Below are positions 1-9,241 of a DNA stretch of 59,042 nucleotides, one piece after another. Every line of letters begins with the position of its first letter. Position 1 is the stretch's first letter. A program made the position numbers and the translations under genes. The DNA lies in the IMG/VR virus record IMGVR_UViG_3300030110_001528, positions 1-59,042 of that record; one strand, written 5' to 3'. The notes beneath the pieces are model-generated. The model was given only the letters and a program-made list of their open reading frames with translations, was not told the origin of the DNA and made no database searches. The DNA comes from a virus.

Positions 1-79
1 AACGTGTTTGCATCTGTGTTACTAGTCGCTCCTAGTACAATACCTTTTCCAGCAGTTGAGAAAAAGATGTCACCTGTTT
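1..79. repeat. Terminal direct repeat, left copy
   Basis: These 79 bases are identical to 58964-59042 at the other end. The tail-fibre reading frame continues exactly across the join when one copy is removed, so the contig closes into a circle of about 58,963 bp. A 79-base overlap is the sort of length an assembler leaves when it closes a circle at a fixed k-mer size. It is therefore more likely an assembly overlap than a physical terminal repeat of the virion DNA. Confidence 0.93.
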
Positions 80-3000
80 TTATATCAACATCACCATCAT
101 CTTTAATTCTCATTCTTTCTACAATTGAACCAGCTTCTGGTTTAGTTATAAATTGTAACTCCCCACCAGAATCATCCCCAGCGTTAGAATCGCTTGTTGT
201 TGCTATTCCTCGTATCCATGCAATCGTTTGTCCTTGTGCACCTGTACTACTGTCTGCTGAACCATTGTTAGTATTTATAAACCCAAGATGCCCTACCATA
301 TCTGCATCAGCGTTAGACCCTTTACCAAGAGCTAAATAACCACCATTACTCCCGCCTACAACAACTCCTTCTGTGTTTGATGCACCTAACATTGCAGTAC
401 TTGCTGTGTCTGTGGTAAGCACTCCAATACCACCACCAGAATTTATCCTCATTTTTTCTGCTAAAGTAGTACCACCATCAGCAGTAGTCCAAAACTCAAT
501 TCGTCCAGGCATATCGTTGCTTCCTGGAGTACCATCTACAGCACCACGAATTGAAGCTACAGGATGCGCTCTATCACTACCATCAGCACCTACAAAATTA
601 ATAATTCCGACATCATCCCCATCTTGAATAATCGTATCAGAATTTACAGAAGTTCCTCGGCTTTTACCTAAAACTAAATACCCACCAGCATCATCATTTG
701 CATTTCGCCAAACACTTAAAGAACCTGTGTCATACGTTGTACCCTCTACTTGAACTCGTGGTGAGATACCACCGATTGTTTCTGGTGTACTAAATCCTAC
801 TAAAACCTTACCAGCAGATGTTAATCTCATTTTTTCTGCAGCTGTTTCACTTGCACCAGTTTTAAATACAAGAGAGGTTGCATTTGAACTTGAACTGAAA
901 TCACCTTCTGATATTGCATCAATGCCAGCTGCAACTAATACTGCATCTGTACCTGCTCCCTCATCTGGTGCTTGGAAACTAATTGTGCCTAAAACATCAT
1001 CAGCAGCAATGTCATTGTCACCAGCTTGAAAGGTCAATGTAGGATATGTGTTGTCTGCTGTTCCAACCATTTTTAAAACAAGCCCACTATTATGAACATG
1101 ACGCAATTCTATTTCGCTATCAGCACCATAAAAAATAGAAGATCCATCTGTTAATAAATTAAGATCACCACCAGAAGTTAAACTCATCTTCGTAGCTGCT
1201 GCTTCACTGGCACCTGTCATAAAGTCTATTGACGTAGCATTAGCATCTGCTGCAAAATTACCTTCACTTCTTGCTTGGATGGCTGCTGATACTAATATCG
1301 CATCTGTCCCAGTTCCTTCATCTGGTGCTTGAAATGCTATTTTTCCTATTACATCATCTGCAGCTAAATCGGTCTCCCCTGTTTGCAATGTAAGTAAAAA
1401 TGGGTTATCGTCTGCTGTTGCTGTTGATTTTAATATTAATCCGTCATCAGGGTCATGGGTGATTGTTACATCTAAATCAGCACCAAAAGCTAAAATAGCA
1501 CCATCACTTTTTAATTGCACATCATGGTTAAATATTGCTGTTCCAGCATCGCTTCCATCTAGTGTAAGAAAAGTTGTATCAGAACTGCCATCAGTACCTT
1601 TAAATATAATGTCCGTATCATTGCCTTGTGCATCAATCGTAATATTACCAGACGATGTAGAAAGAGTAACAGCGGCATCACCAACCGTTAAATCATCAGA
1701 AGCCAAACCACTTACAGTAGCTGCTGCCCAAGAAACATCAGTACCATCAGATTTTAAAAATGTACCACTAGAACCAATAGCTAAAGCTGCTGGATCTCCA
1801 CTACTATCACCATAAATAATTTTACCTCTAGCCAACCCAGCCATTTTTGCTAATGTTACAGCATTGTCTTGTATGTCGGCTGTTTCAATAGTGTCATCTG
1901 GAAAAACGGGAACTTGTGCAAATGTAACAGCACCACCATCGGCTATCGTCATGGCATTGTCACCATCAGTATAATCAATCGTAGCTGTTTCAAGACTACC
2001 CGAATTGACAGTTAAACCAGTTGAATCAATTGTTACTCGTTTTGTATCATTTGCATAAAAATTAATTTGATTGGCTGTTTCAAAATCTATCTTTGTTTCG
2101 TCATCTTCTCCGATCTTAATATCCGTAGCAAGAAGAGAAGTAATGCCAGTTTGTGCTGCATCTACATTTAAAGTATTTGTAGATAAACTTATACCAGTTC
2201 CAGCAGTTAAGGCTGTTTTAGATACAGCAATAGCTGCACTAGATTTTATATCAGCGTTAACAATGTTTGTTATTGTGTTATTGTCAGAATCTATACTTTT
2301 GTTTGTTAAAGTATCTGTTGATAAACGAGATACTAATGTTGAGTTACCACCAGTAGGCAATGTTAAAACATCTGAAGCACTTGCAGAGTGTGGCTGTGCC
2401 TGTAGTGTCTGTGCGTGAGCATTACTAGATTCACAGTAAAACTTTAGCTTGGCAACTGATCCACTATCTGTTTTTAAGTCTATCTGACCACCTTCAACTG
2501 TAAGGTCATCTCCAACTGAAACATCCCCTGAGACAGTTACGTTCCCCTCATGGGTCAATCGCATCTTCTCAGATGCTGCTTCTGAAGCTCCTAATTTAAA
2601 TACCAAATCCGTATTATTAGCATCTGCTGCAAAAGTTGCATCTGCTTCAGCAACGATTGATGCAGACGTTAATATAGCATCCGTTCCACTAGCTTCATCA
2701 GGTGCAGAAAATTCTATTGCCCCCAATACACTTCCATCTGTAATAGTAGTGTCAGAAGATTGTAACTTTAGTATTGCACCATCGGAAGATTTTAAAGTGA
2801 CATCATCGGAAGCATCTAAAAACACTGCCTTGTCAGCAGGATATGTCATAAAGATTGTTCTTGTACCAGATGACCAGTTCACAGCATTGTTAGAATTAGA
2901 ACTAGCCAGAACAGTTGTTCGGGCAAGCGTTGTTCCAGAAGACGTAAAAGTTCCTAGTCCAACCTCAAAATCTGTATTGTCCGTACAAGCGTAATAAGTT

Positions 3001-3125
3001 GTGTCGCTGTTGCTTAAATTAGCCGTAAAAGTCTCAAAGCCAGTAACAGCACCAGCAAGCGTGTACGTTCCTGTACCTGTTGTGGTTGTGGTTTCCTTAA
3101 CTCTGTCTTTTATTGTTAAAGCCAT
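1..3125 (-). CDS. Large repeat-containing tail fibre protein, N-terminal part (cut by the contig end)
   Basis: The gene starts at ATG 3125 (MALTIKDRVKETTTTTG), sharing one base with the stop of the upstream gene in TAATG. It stays open to base 1: 1041 codons plus two bases, TT. On the circle the next base is 58963 (G), giving TTG (Leu), and the frame continues as LEDYEEGSFVPS to a stop at 58537, about 1183 residues in all. The protein has at least three copies of a roughly 65-residue module with the core 'APDEGTGTDAILVSA', then 'TGASEAA-EKM-LT', near 2750-2560, 1360-1150 and 1010-790. The same module occurs in the collar protein at 55763-57466. This beta-rich composition is typical of marine phage tail fibres. 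It is probably a host-recognition or distal tail protein, but the exact role is inferred. Confidence 0.88.
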   Translation of the reverse strand, partial: MALTIKDRVKETTTTTGTGTYTLAGAVTGFETFTANLSNSDTTYYACTDNTDFEVGLGTFTSSGTTLARTTVLASSNSNNAVNWSSGTRTIFMTYPADKAVFLDASDDVTLKSSDGAILKLQSSDTTITDGSVLGAIEFSAPDEASGTDAILTSASIVAEADATFAADANNTDLVFKLGASEAASEKMRLTHEGNVTVSGDVSVGDDLTVEGGQIDLKTDSGSVAKLKFYCESSNAHAQTLQAQPHSASASDVLTLPTGGNSTLVSRLSTDTLTNKSIDSDNNTITNIVNADIKSSAAIAVSKTALTAGTGISLSTNTLNVDAAQTGITSLLATDIKIGEDDETKIDFETANQINFYANDTKRVTIDSTGLTVNSGSLETATIDYTDGDNAMTIADGGAVTFAQVPVFPDDTIETADIQDNAVTLAKMAGLARGKIIYGDSSGDPAALAIGSSGTFLKSDGTDVSWAAATVSGLASDDLTVGDAAVTLSTSSGNITIDAQGNDTDIIFKGTDGSSDTTFLTLDGSDAGTAIFNHDVQLKSDGAILAFGADLDVTITHDPDDGLILKSTATADDNPFLLTLQTGETDLAADDVIGKIAFQAPDEGTGTDAILVSAAIQARSEGNFAADANATSIDFMTGASEAAATKMSLTSGGDLNLLTDGSSIFYGADSEIELRHVHNSGLVLKMVGTADNTYPTLTFQAGDNDIAADDVLGTISFQAPDEGAGTDAVLVAAGIDAISEGDFSSSSNATSLVFKTGASETAAEKMRLTSAGKVLVGFSTPETIGGISPRVQVEGTTYDTGSLSVWRNANDDAGGYLVLGKSRGTSVNSDTIIQDGDDVGIINFVGADGSDRAHPVASIRGAVDGTPGSNDMPGRIEFWTTADGGTTLAEKMRINSGGGIGVLTTDTASTAMLGASNTEGVVVGGSNGGYLALGKGSNADADMVGHLGFINTNNGSADSSTGAQGQTIAWIRGIATTSDSNAGDDSGGELQFITKPEAGSIVERMRIKDDGDVDIKTGDIFFSTAGKGIVLGATSNTDANT

Positions 3126-3571
3126 TACTTCAACTCAATACTCAAGTTTGTTGCGTTAATTCTAAATATATCATTCTGTGCTAATGTCTTACTTGCATCC
3201 AATTCTCCAACAAACAGTATGTTACCACTTGAACTTGCATCGGCTATAATCACATGAGTAATCGTTACATTGCCACTATCTGACTTTGCTGGAAACTCAA
3301 TTGCACTTGTGTTCTTGGCTGTCTGTGTATCTGTTGAGTCAGCACCTATTGTTGTCCAACTAGCTGCGGCAACTTGCTGTCTTGCATAAGCACCAAAACT
3401 TGCTTCTGTTACTGAACCTGTTTCAGCGGCAGATACGGCTGTTGCTAGTCCTACATAAATACTGTCACCAGGACTTGCAAAAGTAACGCCTCCTATAGCT
3501 GCATTGTTTTTAAATAAAAAGTTTAACAACCTTCTTTCTAAATAATTGGTTGCTGCATTTGAAGTTGCCAT
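3125..3571 (-). CDS. Small tail-associated protein (minor tail or fibre-associated family)
   Basis: 148 residues. GGAGATAAA precedes ATG 3571. The order of 'NAATNYLERRLLNFLF', then 'YVGLAT', 'ASFGAYARQ' and 'NDIFRINATNLSIEL' follows a pattern I know from small phage tail proteins that sit beside fibre genes in many dsDNA phages. Its stop overlaps the start of the large fibre gene as TAATG, so the two are translationally coupled and probably belong to the same tail substructure. There is no enzymatic motif, signal peptide or membrane segment. Family assignment rests on pattern recall only. Confidence 0.65.
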   Translation of the reverse strand: MATSNAATNYLERRLLNFLFKNNAAIGGVTFASPGDSIYVGLATAVSAAETGSVTEASFGAYARQQVAAASWTTIGADSTDTQTAKNTSAIEFPAKSDSGNVTITHVIIADASSSGNILFVGELDASKTLAQNDIFRINATNLSIELK

Positions 3572-3581
3572 ATTTTATCTC

Positions 3582-4436
3582 CTATGTTCTTTGTCTTCTA
3601 GGTAGCCCTTGCCTATAAGCATCAGCGTTTTCTCTGGATTCAGCAAAATCTTTTAATCGGCTTACTTCTTCCATAAATCTATCACTATACATTTTTATCA
3701 CATCTGGTTCACCTTTCATAAATATATACGCTTCTACAAGCGATCCGTAAAGCATAGCGTTAATAGAGTTTTTACTTAACCAAGTTGTTGTTGTATCACT
3801 TGATATAGCTGAAATAGCTGAACTGTGAGAAGTTGTACCACCTGTAACTGTTTCTCCAACAGTAAAATCTGTTGTTGGAACTATTATTGTAAGTTTATTT
3901 GTACTATCATCTTTACTGCTAATTGTAGCCGTTGCACCACTAGCAGCACCAGTAATTGTTTCATTAACGGCAAAGCTACTTGTTTGTCCAACAGTCAGAA
4001 CAATTGTACTATCTGCCAAACTAGTTGGTTTGTAATAGTAATGTAATTCACAAGTGTAATTACTATTTGGTGTAGGAGCTAATATAAAGTTATCAACATC
4101 AAATCTTGCATAATATTTGGGAACACCTGTAGTTGCAGGATTAGGATTATACTCTTGTACAAAGTTAACATCTTTTTCTAATAAAAATTGAACATTACTA
4201 GAATTAGTTATTGACAAACTAAATGGAGAAAAAAAGTCTGTCGGTACAGATAAAAATTTATCAGAAGAACTTGTTGCACTTGTTACATTTTTACGAAATA
4301 CTTCAAAATCAATCATTTTAAAAAGACGATTTTCTGTAGATCTAATAAAATTTCTTAAATTATTTTTAAAAGTTGTTTCAGAATTTTCTGTATAATCTTG
4401 AATAGCTGTTTTTAATGTTGTTAATGTATAACTCAT
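3582..4436 (-). CDS. Putative head-tail adaptor or tail structural protein with an inserted beta domain
   Basis: 284 residues. ATG 4436 is preceded by GGAG and begins directly after the upstream stop. The N-terminal half ('DYTENSETTFKNNLRNFIRSTE', helical) and the C-terminal helical stretch ('YGSLVEAYIFMKGEPD') resemble phage adaptor proteins that dock on the portal ring. Residues about 145-215 form a Ser/Thr/Gly-rich insertion with two copies of a 'VGE/VNETITG-TSG-TA-I' unit, a decoration seen in other marine phage structural genes. It lies two genes from the gp4-like adaptor. The role in the connector or tail is inferred from position. Confidence 0.6.
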   Translation of the reverse strand: MSYTLTTLKTAIQDYTENSETTFKNNLRNFIRSTENRLFKMIDFEVFRKNVTSATSSSDKFLSVPTDFFSPFSLSITNSSNVQFLLEKDVNFVQEYNPNPATTGVPKYYARFDVDNFILAPTPNSNYTCELHYYYKPTSLADSTIVLTVGQTSSFAVNETITGAASGATATISSKDDSTNKLTIIVPTTDFTVGETVTGGTTSHSSAISAISSDTTTTWLSKNSINAMLYGSLVEAYIFMKGEPDVIKMYSDRFMEEVSRLKDFAESRENADAYRQGLPRRQRT

Positions 4437-4946
4437 TTAATTCTCCAATGTTACAGGACCAGCCGAAGCTATTTTACCGCCACCTTTTATCGAACCTGTT
4501 GTAGCTGTCGCAGAAACACTAACTGTATAATTGTCTGTATCAACAACACTTGCTATGGCATAACCTATTGCTAGTTCCATTACAGAAGAAGATATACCAT
4601 CAAAAGGAGCCACATCTCTAAAACGAACTTGGCTAGAAACGGTTCTTCCATGTGAATGTTCTTGAACTGTAATTGTAGTAGAGCTTTGTCCTGATGTTCC
4701 TGTTGTAAAAGGATTAACTCTTAACAATACAGATACTACAGGTTCTGATCTTGAAGGTCTTGAATTACGCAATGATTCGAGATCAGCTTTTTTACGAGTA
4801 GGGTCAAGTTGCGGGTGCTTTACTTCAAATTCATCTTTGCCAACCATAAATCCTGTCCACTCTTTACGCATATCTCCTAAACGATAACGAAATCCAGAAC
4901 GATCTGAAATTCCCCATGCGTTTTTCGGGTTTGCAAATTTTGACAT
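4437..4946 (-). CDS. Conserved phage virion protein of unknown function
   Basis: 169 residues, starting in a TAATG overlap with the adaptor gene upstream. The N-terminal half is basic and aromatic ('WGISDRSGFRYRLGDMRKEW', then 'EVKHPQLDP'), a signature I recognise from conserved hypothetical proteins in connector clusters of marine podoviruses and related phages. The C-terminal half is Ser/Thr/Val-rich and probably beta-structured. Context puts it in the connector or proximal tail. I do not know a biochemical function. Confidence 0.7.
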   Translation of the reverse strand: MSKFANPKNAWGISDRSGFRYRLGDMRKEWTGFMVGKDEFEVKHPQLDPTRKKADLESLRNSRPSRSEPVVSVLLRVNPFTTGTSGQSSTTITVQEHSHGRTVSSQVRFRDVAPFDGISSSVMELAIGYAIASVVDTDNYTVSVSATATTGSIKGGGKIASAGPVTLEN

Positions 4947-5614
4947 TAACCTACCTTATAGTAATCCATACTAGGAGTTATATTAAAAGATGATCTATCT
5001 CTATCTTCTGCCATAGCACGATCAAATTCTTCTTCATAAATATTTTTTAATAATTGTATACGATCTGGAGCACGTTTTAAAGATATATAATATGCTAAAC
5101 CTGCTGTTAAACATGGGTAAAAACGAAAAGGTACTTCTACAGTGTTTGTATGAGCATCAGCATCATTCATACGTGTCAAAGCGTCATAATAAAGAACGTC
5201 TGTGGAATTTTCTGGTGCGGGCCATATTTTAAGATTAGGAGTTATTTGTCTATCTAAAAAATATTGCGTGGGTCTTCCTGTCGTTGCTTTGTTAGGAATA
5301 GTTAAATAATCATCACGACTTATTCTTGTTACACTGTAATCTGTACTGCTTCTTCTAAGAACAACAGACAATATATCAATAACATCTGTTCCAAGAGAAT
5401 ATTCTGTATCATCAGCTGCTAATGCTTGAGTTCTTTGAACAATTGTCCATTGATTTAAACCACGATTAGCCCATTCAGCTAACATTAAATTAAGTGATCT
5501 TTTAGCAGTTTTTAAATCATAACCTGTACGAATTTCTAATCCACATCGTTCAAATGCTTCTTCTATATAGTCATCTACAGCAGGTTCAAAATCAGTCGAT
5601 CCAGATAAAGCCAT
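4946..5614 (-). CDS. Head-tail adaptor, P22 gp4-like or tail-accessory family
   Basis: 222 residues, ATG 5614 after GAGGT. 'ALSGSTDFEPAVDDYIEEAF' followed by 'ERCGLEIRTGYDLKTAKRSL' and 'ANRGLNQWTI' is the usual start of the gp4-like connector family in podoviruses, which binds below the portal and starts tail assembly. The helical C-terminus ('YYISLKRAPDRIQLLKNIYE') also fits. Length is close to the family norm. It lies between capsid genes and tail genes, as expected for a connector. Confidence 0.78.
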   Translation of the reverse strand: MALSGSTDFEPAVDDYIEEAFERCGLEIRTGYDLKTAKRSLNLMLAEWANRGLNQWTIVQRTQALAADDTEYSLGTDVIDILSVVLRRSSTDYSVTRISRDDYLTIPNKATTGRPTQYFLDRQITPNLKIWPAPENSTDVLYYDALTRMNDADAHTNTVEVPFRFYPCLTAGLAYYISLKRAPDRIQLLKNIYEEEFDRAMAEDRDRSSFNITPSMDYYKVG

Positions 5615-5621
5615 TTTTACC

Positions 5622-5807
5622 TCATATAATTTGCGTAATAAGAATTAAAACCAAAGAACATAGTTGAGCGATAGCTAAGATAACTATCGCCCATATTTTT
5701 TGGCTTAAAGATTTAATATCTTCCTTTAAATGAACAAGGTGATTATTTTCTATAGTATCTAATCGTTGATTAATTACTTTTATATCACCTTGTATTTTGG
5801 AAGACAT
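5622..5807 (-). CDS. Small membrane protein with coiled coil
   Basis: 61 residues, starting in a TAATG overlap with the upstream stop. Residues 1-36 are charged and heptad-like ('VINQRLDTIENNHLVHLKED'), and residues 38-60 form one hydrophobic segment ('WAIVILAIAQLCSLVLILIT'). A single C-terminal membrane anchor with a coiled-coil domain would fit a tail-associated membrane protein, a holin or a spanin-like protein. The position between virion genes does not separate these options. Confidence 0.62.
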   Translation of the reverse strand: MSSKIQGDIKVINQRLDTIENNHLVHLKEDIKSLSQKIWAIVILAIAQLCSLVLILITQII

Positions 5808-6208
5808 TAGTACCCTTTTCTTACTTGCATGATAATTGTATAAGTATCAGCACTTGAATGTCCAACGGTAGTAAACTTTATATCACCTGTTTTACCACCT
5901 CCAGAATTGTTCGGAATACCGCCAAAAGGAGTATAATCGTGATAACCAGATTGATTTTCTCCTAGTTGTATTGCTAAAATATCTGTTGAAGCATCAAACA
6001 AAATACTTACTTTCATGCCTGTACACTGCCACCATATTTTTTCAATGGTTGCATCAGTACAAGCTCGTCCACTTGCATCGGATGCTAAAGCACTAACATC
6101 AACTTTTGCAACAGCACTTTCTCCACTGCCATCACTAATGTTTGTAAACTTTAAAACAGCCGTTTTTAAGCCATCTTGTATAGTTTGACTTGCTACTGCA
6201 TCAGCCAT
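5807..6208 (-). CDS. Conserved virion protein, possible capsid decoration
   Basis: 133 residues, with AGGAGGATT before ATG 6208. Composition is beta-rich ('AVLKFTNISDGSGESAVAKV', 'TIEKIWWQCTGMKVSILFDA', 'ADTYTIIMQVRKGY'). This pattern recurs as an unannotated structural protein next to capsid genes in marine phages. There is no catalytic motif. A decoration or head-completion role is inferred from the neighbours. Confidence 0.65.
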   Translation of the reverse strand: MADAVASQTIQDGLKTAVLKFTNISDGSGESAVAKVDVSALASDASGRACTDATIEKIWWQCTGMKVSILFDASTDILAIQLGENQSGYHDYTPFGGIPNNSGGGKTGDIKFTTVGHSSADTYTIIMQVRKGY

Positions 6209-6255
6209 TTAATCCTCCTAAAAATGTAGGGGGGGAATTTCACCCCCATTTATAA

Positions 6256-7134
6256 TTACTCGTTAATTATTCTACTCATTTTTACATAATGACAATGAAT
6301 TGCTTCTGCAGCTCCTGCACCAGCTTCAATCCCAATGTAAGGAATTAAATCAATATCATCAGTCATTGCAGCTGATTTAGTTGTTCCAGTAGTAACCGCA
6401 GTTCCACCTGTGCTTCCAGATGTGCTTGTTACGTTGTACTGAACACCATTTACAAAAATAGACATTTGTCTTGAACTATCAAACTCTATTTTTAAATGAT
6501 AAATTGTAGAAGCAGCTACAGTTATTGGTAAAACACTAATATGATCAGTGCCACCAATACTATGAATAAAATGCAGTTTTGTAAAATCATCAAACGCTTC
6601 AGAGTTTGTAGCATCTGTTTGAAACTTAAAGTATGCTTGGTTAGCATCTGTCGCTACTAACTGGTCATTCGTAAGTTTTAAACCAGCCCAAGACTTTTGG
6701 TTGTCAATTGCAGGTAATGCTATTGATGTTTCCCAATGAACTTGGTTTTCAGTGCCCCATAAACATCCAGCCCATGCTGTTGCAGCAGTATCTAAATGTG
6801 GAGTAAGTATTGCTTGGTCTTCGTCTGCACCTGCTGTAGTTGCCACAATTCCTGCTGATGTTGTATTAAATGTACATAACGCTGTAGTCATATTAGTTCC
6901 AAGTGCTTCCCAGTTTCTGTTCAAAGCTCTTTGAACTTCAACTGTAGATACTTGGTCAATATTTGCATTTAAACCTGGTCTTTGTAAAAACCATTCGTCT
7001 AAATAAAAACGTCTTGTATCTTGTGGGTAATCTCCAAGAGTTCTATCTGATACTAAACCAGTAGTAGAATCTTTACTGATTAGTTTCATCCCATTTTGTG
7101 ACCGTATTGGTCCTGAAAAAGTTGAGTTAGCCAT
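6256..7134 (-). CDS. Virion protein with probable lectin-like beta sandwich
   Basis: 292 residues, AAGGAG before ATG 7134. The middle and C-terminal parts resemble LamG or concanavalin-type beta sandwiches: 'VHWETSIALPAI', 'AYFKFQTDATNSEAFDDFTK', 'IYHLKIEFDSSRQMSIFVNG' and a final 'IHCHYVKMSRIINE'. It lies directly downstream of the capsid terminator, so it starts the connector and tail block. A capsid or fibre decoration that binds carbohydrate is plausible, but this is inferred from fold-like patterns only. Confidence 0.62.
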   Translation of the reverse strand: MANSTFSGPIRSQNGMKLISKDSTTGLVSDRTLGDYPQDTRRFYLDEWFLQRPGLNANIDQVSTVEVQRALNRNWEALGTNMTTALCTFNTTSAGIVATTAGADEDQAILTPHLDTAATAWAGCLWGTENQVHWETSIALPAIDNQKSWAGLKLTNDQLVATDANQAYFKFQTDATNSEAFDDFTKLHFIHSIGGTDHISVLPITVAASTIYHLKIEFDSSRQMSIFVNGVQYNVTSTSGSTGGTAVTTGTTKSAAMTDDIDLIPYIGIEAGAGAAEAIHCHYVKMSRIINE

Positions 7135-7193
7135 GTCAATCTCCTTGTCTTGGCAAATGTCTACTTAATTGTAGTCAAGGTTTTTTTTACTAT

Positions 7194-7226
7194 ATAATAA
7201 AAAAAGGCGACTTGTAAAGTCGCCCT
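7194..7226 (-). terminator. Rho-independent terminator after the major capsid gene
   Basis: An 8-bp perfect stem (7206-7213 with 7217-7224, GGCGACTT/AAGTCGCC, 3-base loop) is followed on the minus strand by a T-run (plus-strand A-run near 7197-7205). It lies 26 bases after the capsid stop at 7250. Partial termination here would keep capsid transcripts more abundant than those of downstream genes. Confidence 0.85.
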
Positions 7227-7249
7227 TTAACATTTGTTCGGTTTATTAT

Positions 7250-8158
7250 TTAAGCACCCGGTGAACCAAAAACACAGCGAGGGTCAGAATATCCAAAAGA
7301 ATATCTTTCTCTTGCTTTAAATCTCATGTTACCAGTGTCAAAATCATCTTCCATCTGAGTCTTTAAAGGAGTTCTTTCAAAGTGTAAGAAACCTCTTGGA
7401 GCATCAGTTTTGATAAAAAACGCATCTGTATCAGTTAAAAAATGGTTTACAACGTAGCCATTTGGCAACATACCCATATTTTTCATTGCATTAATATCAT
7501 TGTCAGAAGTACCAGGTCTTAAAGTAGACTCTAATAAACGATCTGCAACAAATTGTAGTTGAGGCGGAATAATTAATTTCATGCCACGAAGAGCAATAAT
7601 CATATTTCTCTCATCAACAAATGTTGAAATGTCAATTAAAGCGTTCTCTAATGATGTTTCATTCAAATCAGCCGCAGTTGAAGGCTCATTTGCAAATGTT
7701 CCACCACCACCCAGAGGATGATCAGTAGCACAAAGCTCCTTACCATCACCACCAGTGAAAGAGCTACTAAACGCATTGTTTAGTGTAGCAGCAGCTTTAA
7801 CTTGTTTGCTGTGAGCCATAGAACGAGCTAATGCTCTTGTATATCTTGCACCTAATCTATCGTACAAGTTATCTTCCATAGCCTCTTGCGTTAAAGCAAA
7901 TGCTAATGCAATAGTTTCGTGAGTGTAACGAGCAGTATAAACTTCGTTAGCACTATCAAAACTTACTCCAGCACCTTCCGACTTAGTTGGGGCGTTGCCA
8001 AATCCTGACAACATTACTTCTTCCTCAAATGCACGATCAGAATTTTCCTTATCGTATATTTCAGTATGCTCTGCATCGTATCGGTCATATTCCATGCCGA
8101 ATAACGCATTTAAACCTGGCTCTAATTCTTTTGCCAGTTGTGCTCTACTTATAGCCAT
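7250..8158 (-). CDS. Major capsid protein
   Basis: 302 residues, AAAGGAG before ATG 8158. 'LAKELEPGLNALFGMEYDRY' at the N-terminus, then 'ALTQEAMEDNLYDRLGARYT', 'LRGMKLIIPPQLQFVADRLL' and the C-terminal 'MRFKARERYSFGYSDPRCVF' match HK97-fold major head proteins of this phage type. It follows scaffold and two further virion genes and precedes a terminator, as major capsid genes usually do. There is no N-terminal prohead protease domain, consistent with a separate scaffold. Confidence 0.86.
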   Translation of the reverse strand: MAISRAQLAKELEPGLNALFGMEYDRYDAEHTEIYDKENSDRAFEEEVMLSGFGNAPTKSEGAGVSFDSANEVYTARYTHETIALAFALTQEAMEDNLYDRLGARYTRALARSMAHSKQVKAAATLNNAFSSSFTGGDGKELCATDHPLGGGGTFANEPSTAADLNETSLENALIDISTFVDERNMIIALRGMKLIIPPQLQFVADRLLESTLRPGTSDNDINAMKNMGMLPNGYVVNHFLTDTDAFFIKTDAPRGFLHFERTPLKTQMEDDFDTGNMRFKARERYSFGYSDPRCVFGSPGA

Positions 8159-8171
8159 CTATCTATCTCCT

Positions 8172-8756
8172 TTAAGCTAACCCGGCACCTTTGACACCGA
8201 ATACATGATTACAAATTACAACATGCACGTTAGTATGTGCAGTTGCGACATCTGAGTTTTCAGGGTCTTGAGAAATGTCTATAGCCTTTAAAGGTAAAGT
8301 TGTTCCTGTACCTCCATCAGTGACTTGTAACTCAGCTCCAGAAATTCCAGTAGTAGTGCTACCAGAAGATGTATAGACAATATCAAAGTTACCCAAAAGG
8401 TCTGCTACTGGGAAAGCAATTGCAGCTTGAATTTCAAAAATAACCATAGGGTCATCAATGATAAAAGCAATTATATCTGCTGCAGCAGTACTTGCTGGAT
8501 AGTAGTTACTATAAACTTGCTCTCCAGATGTTGGGTCAGTATATTGACATCCATTAAATACACCAACAATAGGTACAGTTCCACCATCTGCGTGGACTTC
8601 TATGCCCCCACCAGTGACTTGCATTACCATGTCACCTTGAAATATAGCTGTATCATAATTGTTAGCAATTCTATATCGGCTTTGTCCTCCAGTGTAAGGT
8701 GTTCCACCTATTCTACCTACAGGACGCATTCCAAAAGCGGCATCTTTATTTGCCAT
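8172..8756 (-). CDS. Capsid-associated structural protein (decoration or head fibre type)
   Basis: 194 residues, AAGGAG before ATG 8756. It starts 'MANKDAAFGMRPVGRIGGTP' and continues as a beta-rich protein ('YRIANNYDTAIFQGDMVMQV', 'VVICNHVFGVKG'). Proteins with this start sit directly upstream of the capsid gene in many marine podoviruses and are found in virions. A head decoration or stabilising role is likely. Confidence 0.75.
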   Translation of the reverse strand: MANKDAAFGMRPVGRIGGTPYTGGQSRYRIANNYDTAIFQGDMVMQVTGGGIEVHADGGTVPIVGVFNGCQYTDPTSGEQVYSNYYPASTAAADIIAFIIDDPMVIFEIQAAIAFPVADLLGNFDIVYTSSGSTTTGISGAELQVTDGGTGTTLPLKAIDISQDPENSDVATAHTNVHVVICNHVFGVKGAGLA

Positions 8757-8770
8757 TTTCTTTCTCCTTA

Positions 8771-9241
8771 TTATTCATTAAAATTGCGATTTTTCCCAAA
8801 AGAAACATTAGAATTTCTTTGAGGTTTTAATTTTGGCATATTAGGATTATTTTCCCTCATCCAATCACTATCCACCGCATCCATTTGTGCCTGTGTTTTA
8901 TTTCTAAAATATTTGTCACGCTGTTCAACAATTTCTTCTGGAACTCTCGCTAACAACAATCCACCAGTGCCGATAACACCAGCGTTTTTGCCTTCATCAA
9001 TAACAGGAGCATCAAAATCTGGGTACTCTTCTGCTTTAACAAGTTCATAACCTTCTCGCCTTCTTTTAAAGACGTTATTACGATCATCATATTCCATGAC
9101 GGATTCACGTATCCACCTATGTTTGTATCCTACAGGTGCTTCAGGTGCATCTAAAGCTGACGGTGGTTTCCATTCGGCTTTTCGCTCTGTTTTTTCACGA
9201 GATTGCGAATCTCGACTTTTGCGATCTAAATTATCAACCAT
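8771..9241 (-). CDS. Conserved head-region protein of unknown function
   Basis: 156 residues, coupled to the scaffold gene by TAATG. It is charged and mostly disordered or helical, with a conserved aromatic core ('GYKHRWIRESVMEYDDRNNV', 'KRRREGYELVKAEEYPDF'). It lies between scaffold and capsid in a fixed order, a common position for small head-assembly proteins. I recognise the pattern from marine phages but know no function. Confidence 0.68.
   Translation of the reverse strand: MVDNLDRKSRDSQSREKTERKAEWKPPSALDAPEAPVGYKHRWIRESVMEYDDRNNVFKRRREGYELVKAEEYPDFDAPVIDEGKNAGVIGTGGLLLARVPEEIVEQRDKYFRNKTQAQMDAVDSDWMRENNPNMPKLKPQRNSNVSFGKNRNFNE

Noticed and set aside
1-79. Terminal repeat as a physical direct terminal repeat of the virion genome
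   Set aside because: At 79 bases with a gene running through it, it fits an assembler overlap better than a biological terminus.
4-2994. Five rightward reading frames of 81-118 codons
   Set aside because: They lie opposite the large fibre gene, are Ser/Pro/Ala-rich mirror images of its repeats, and lack ribosome-binding sites.
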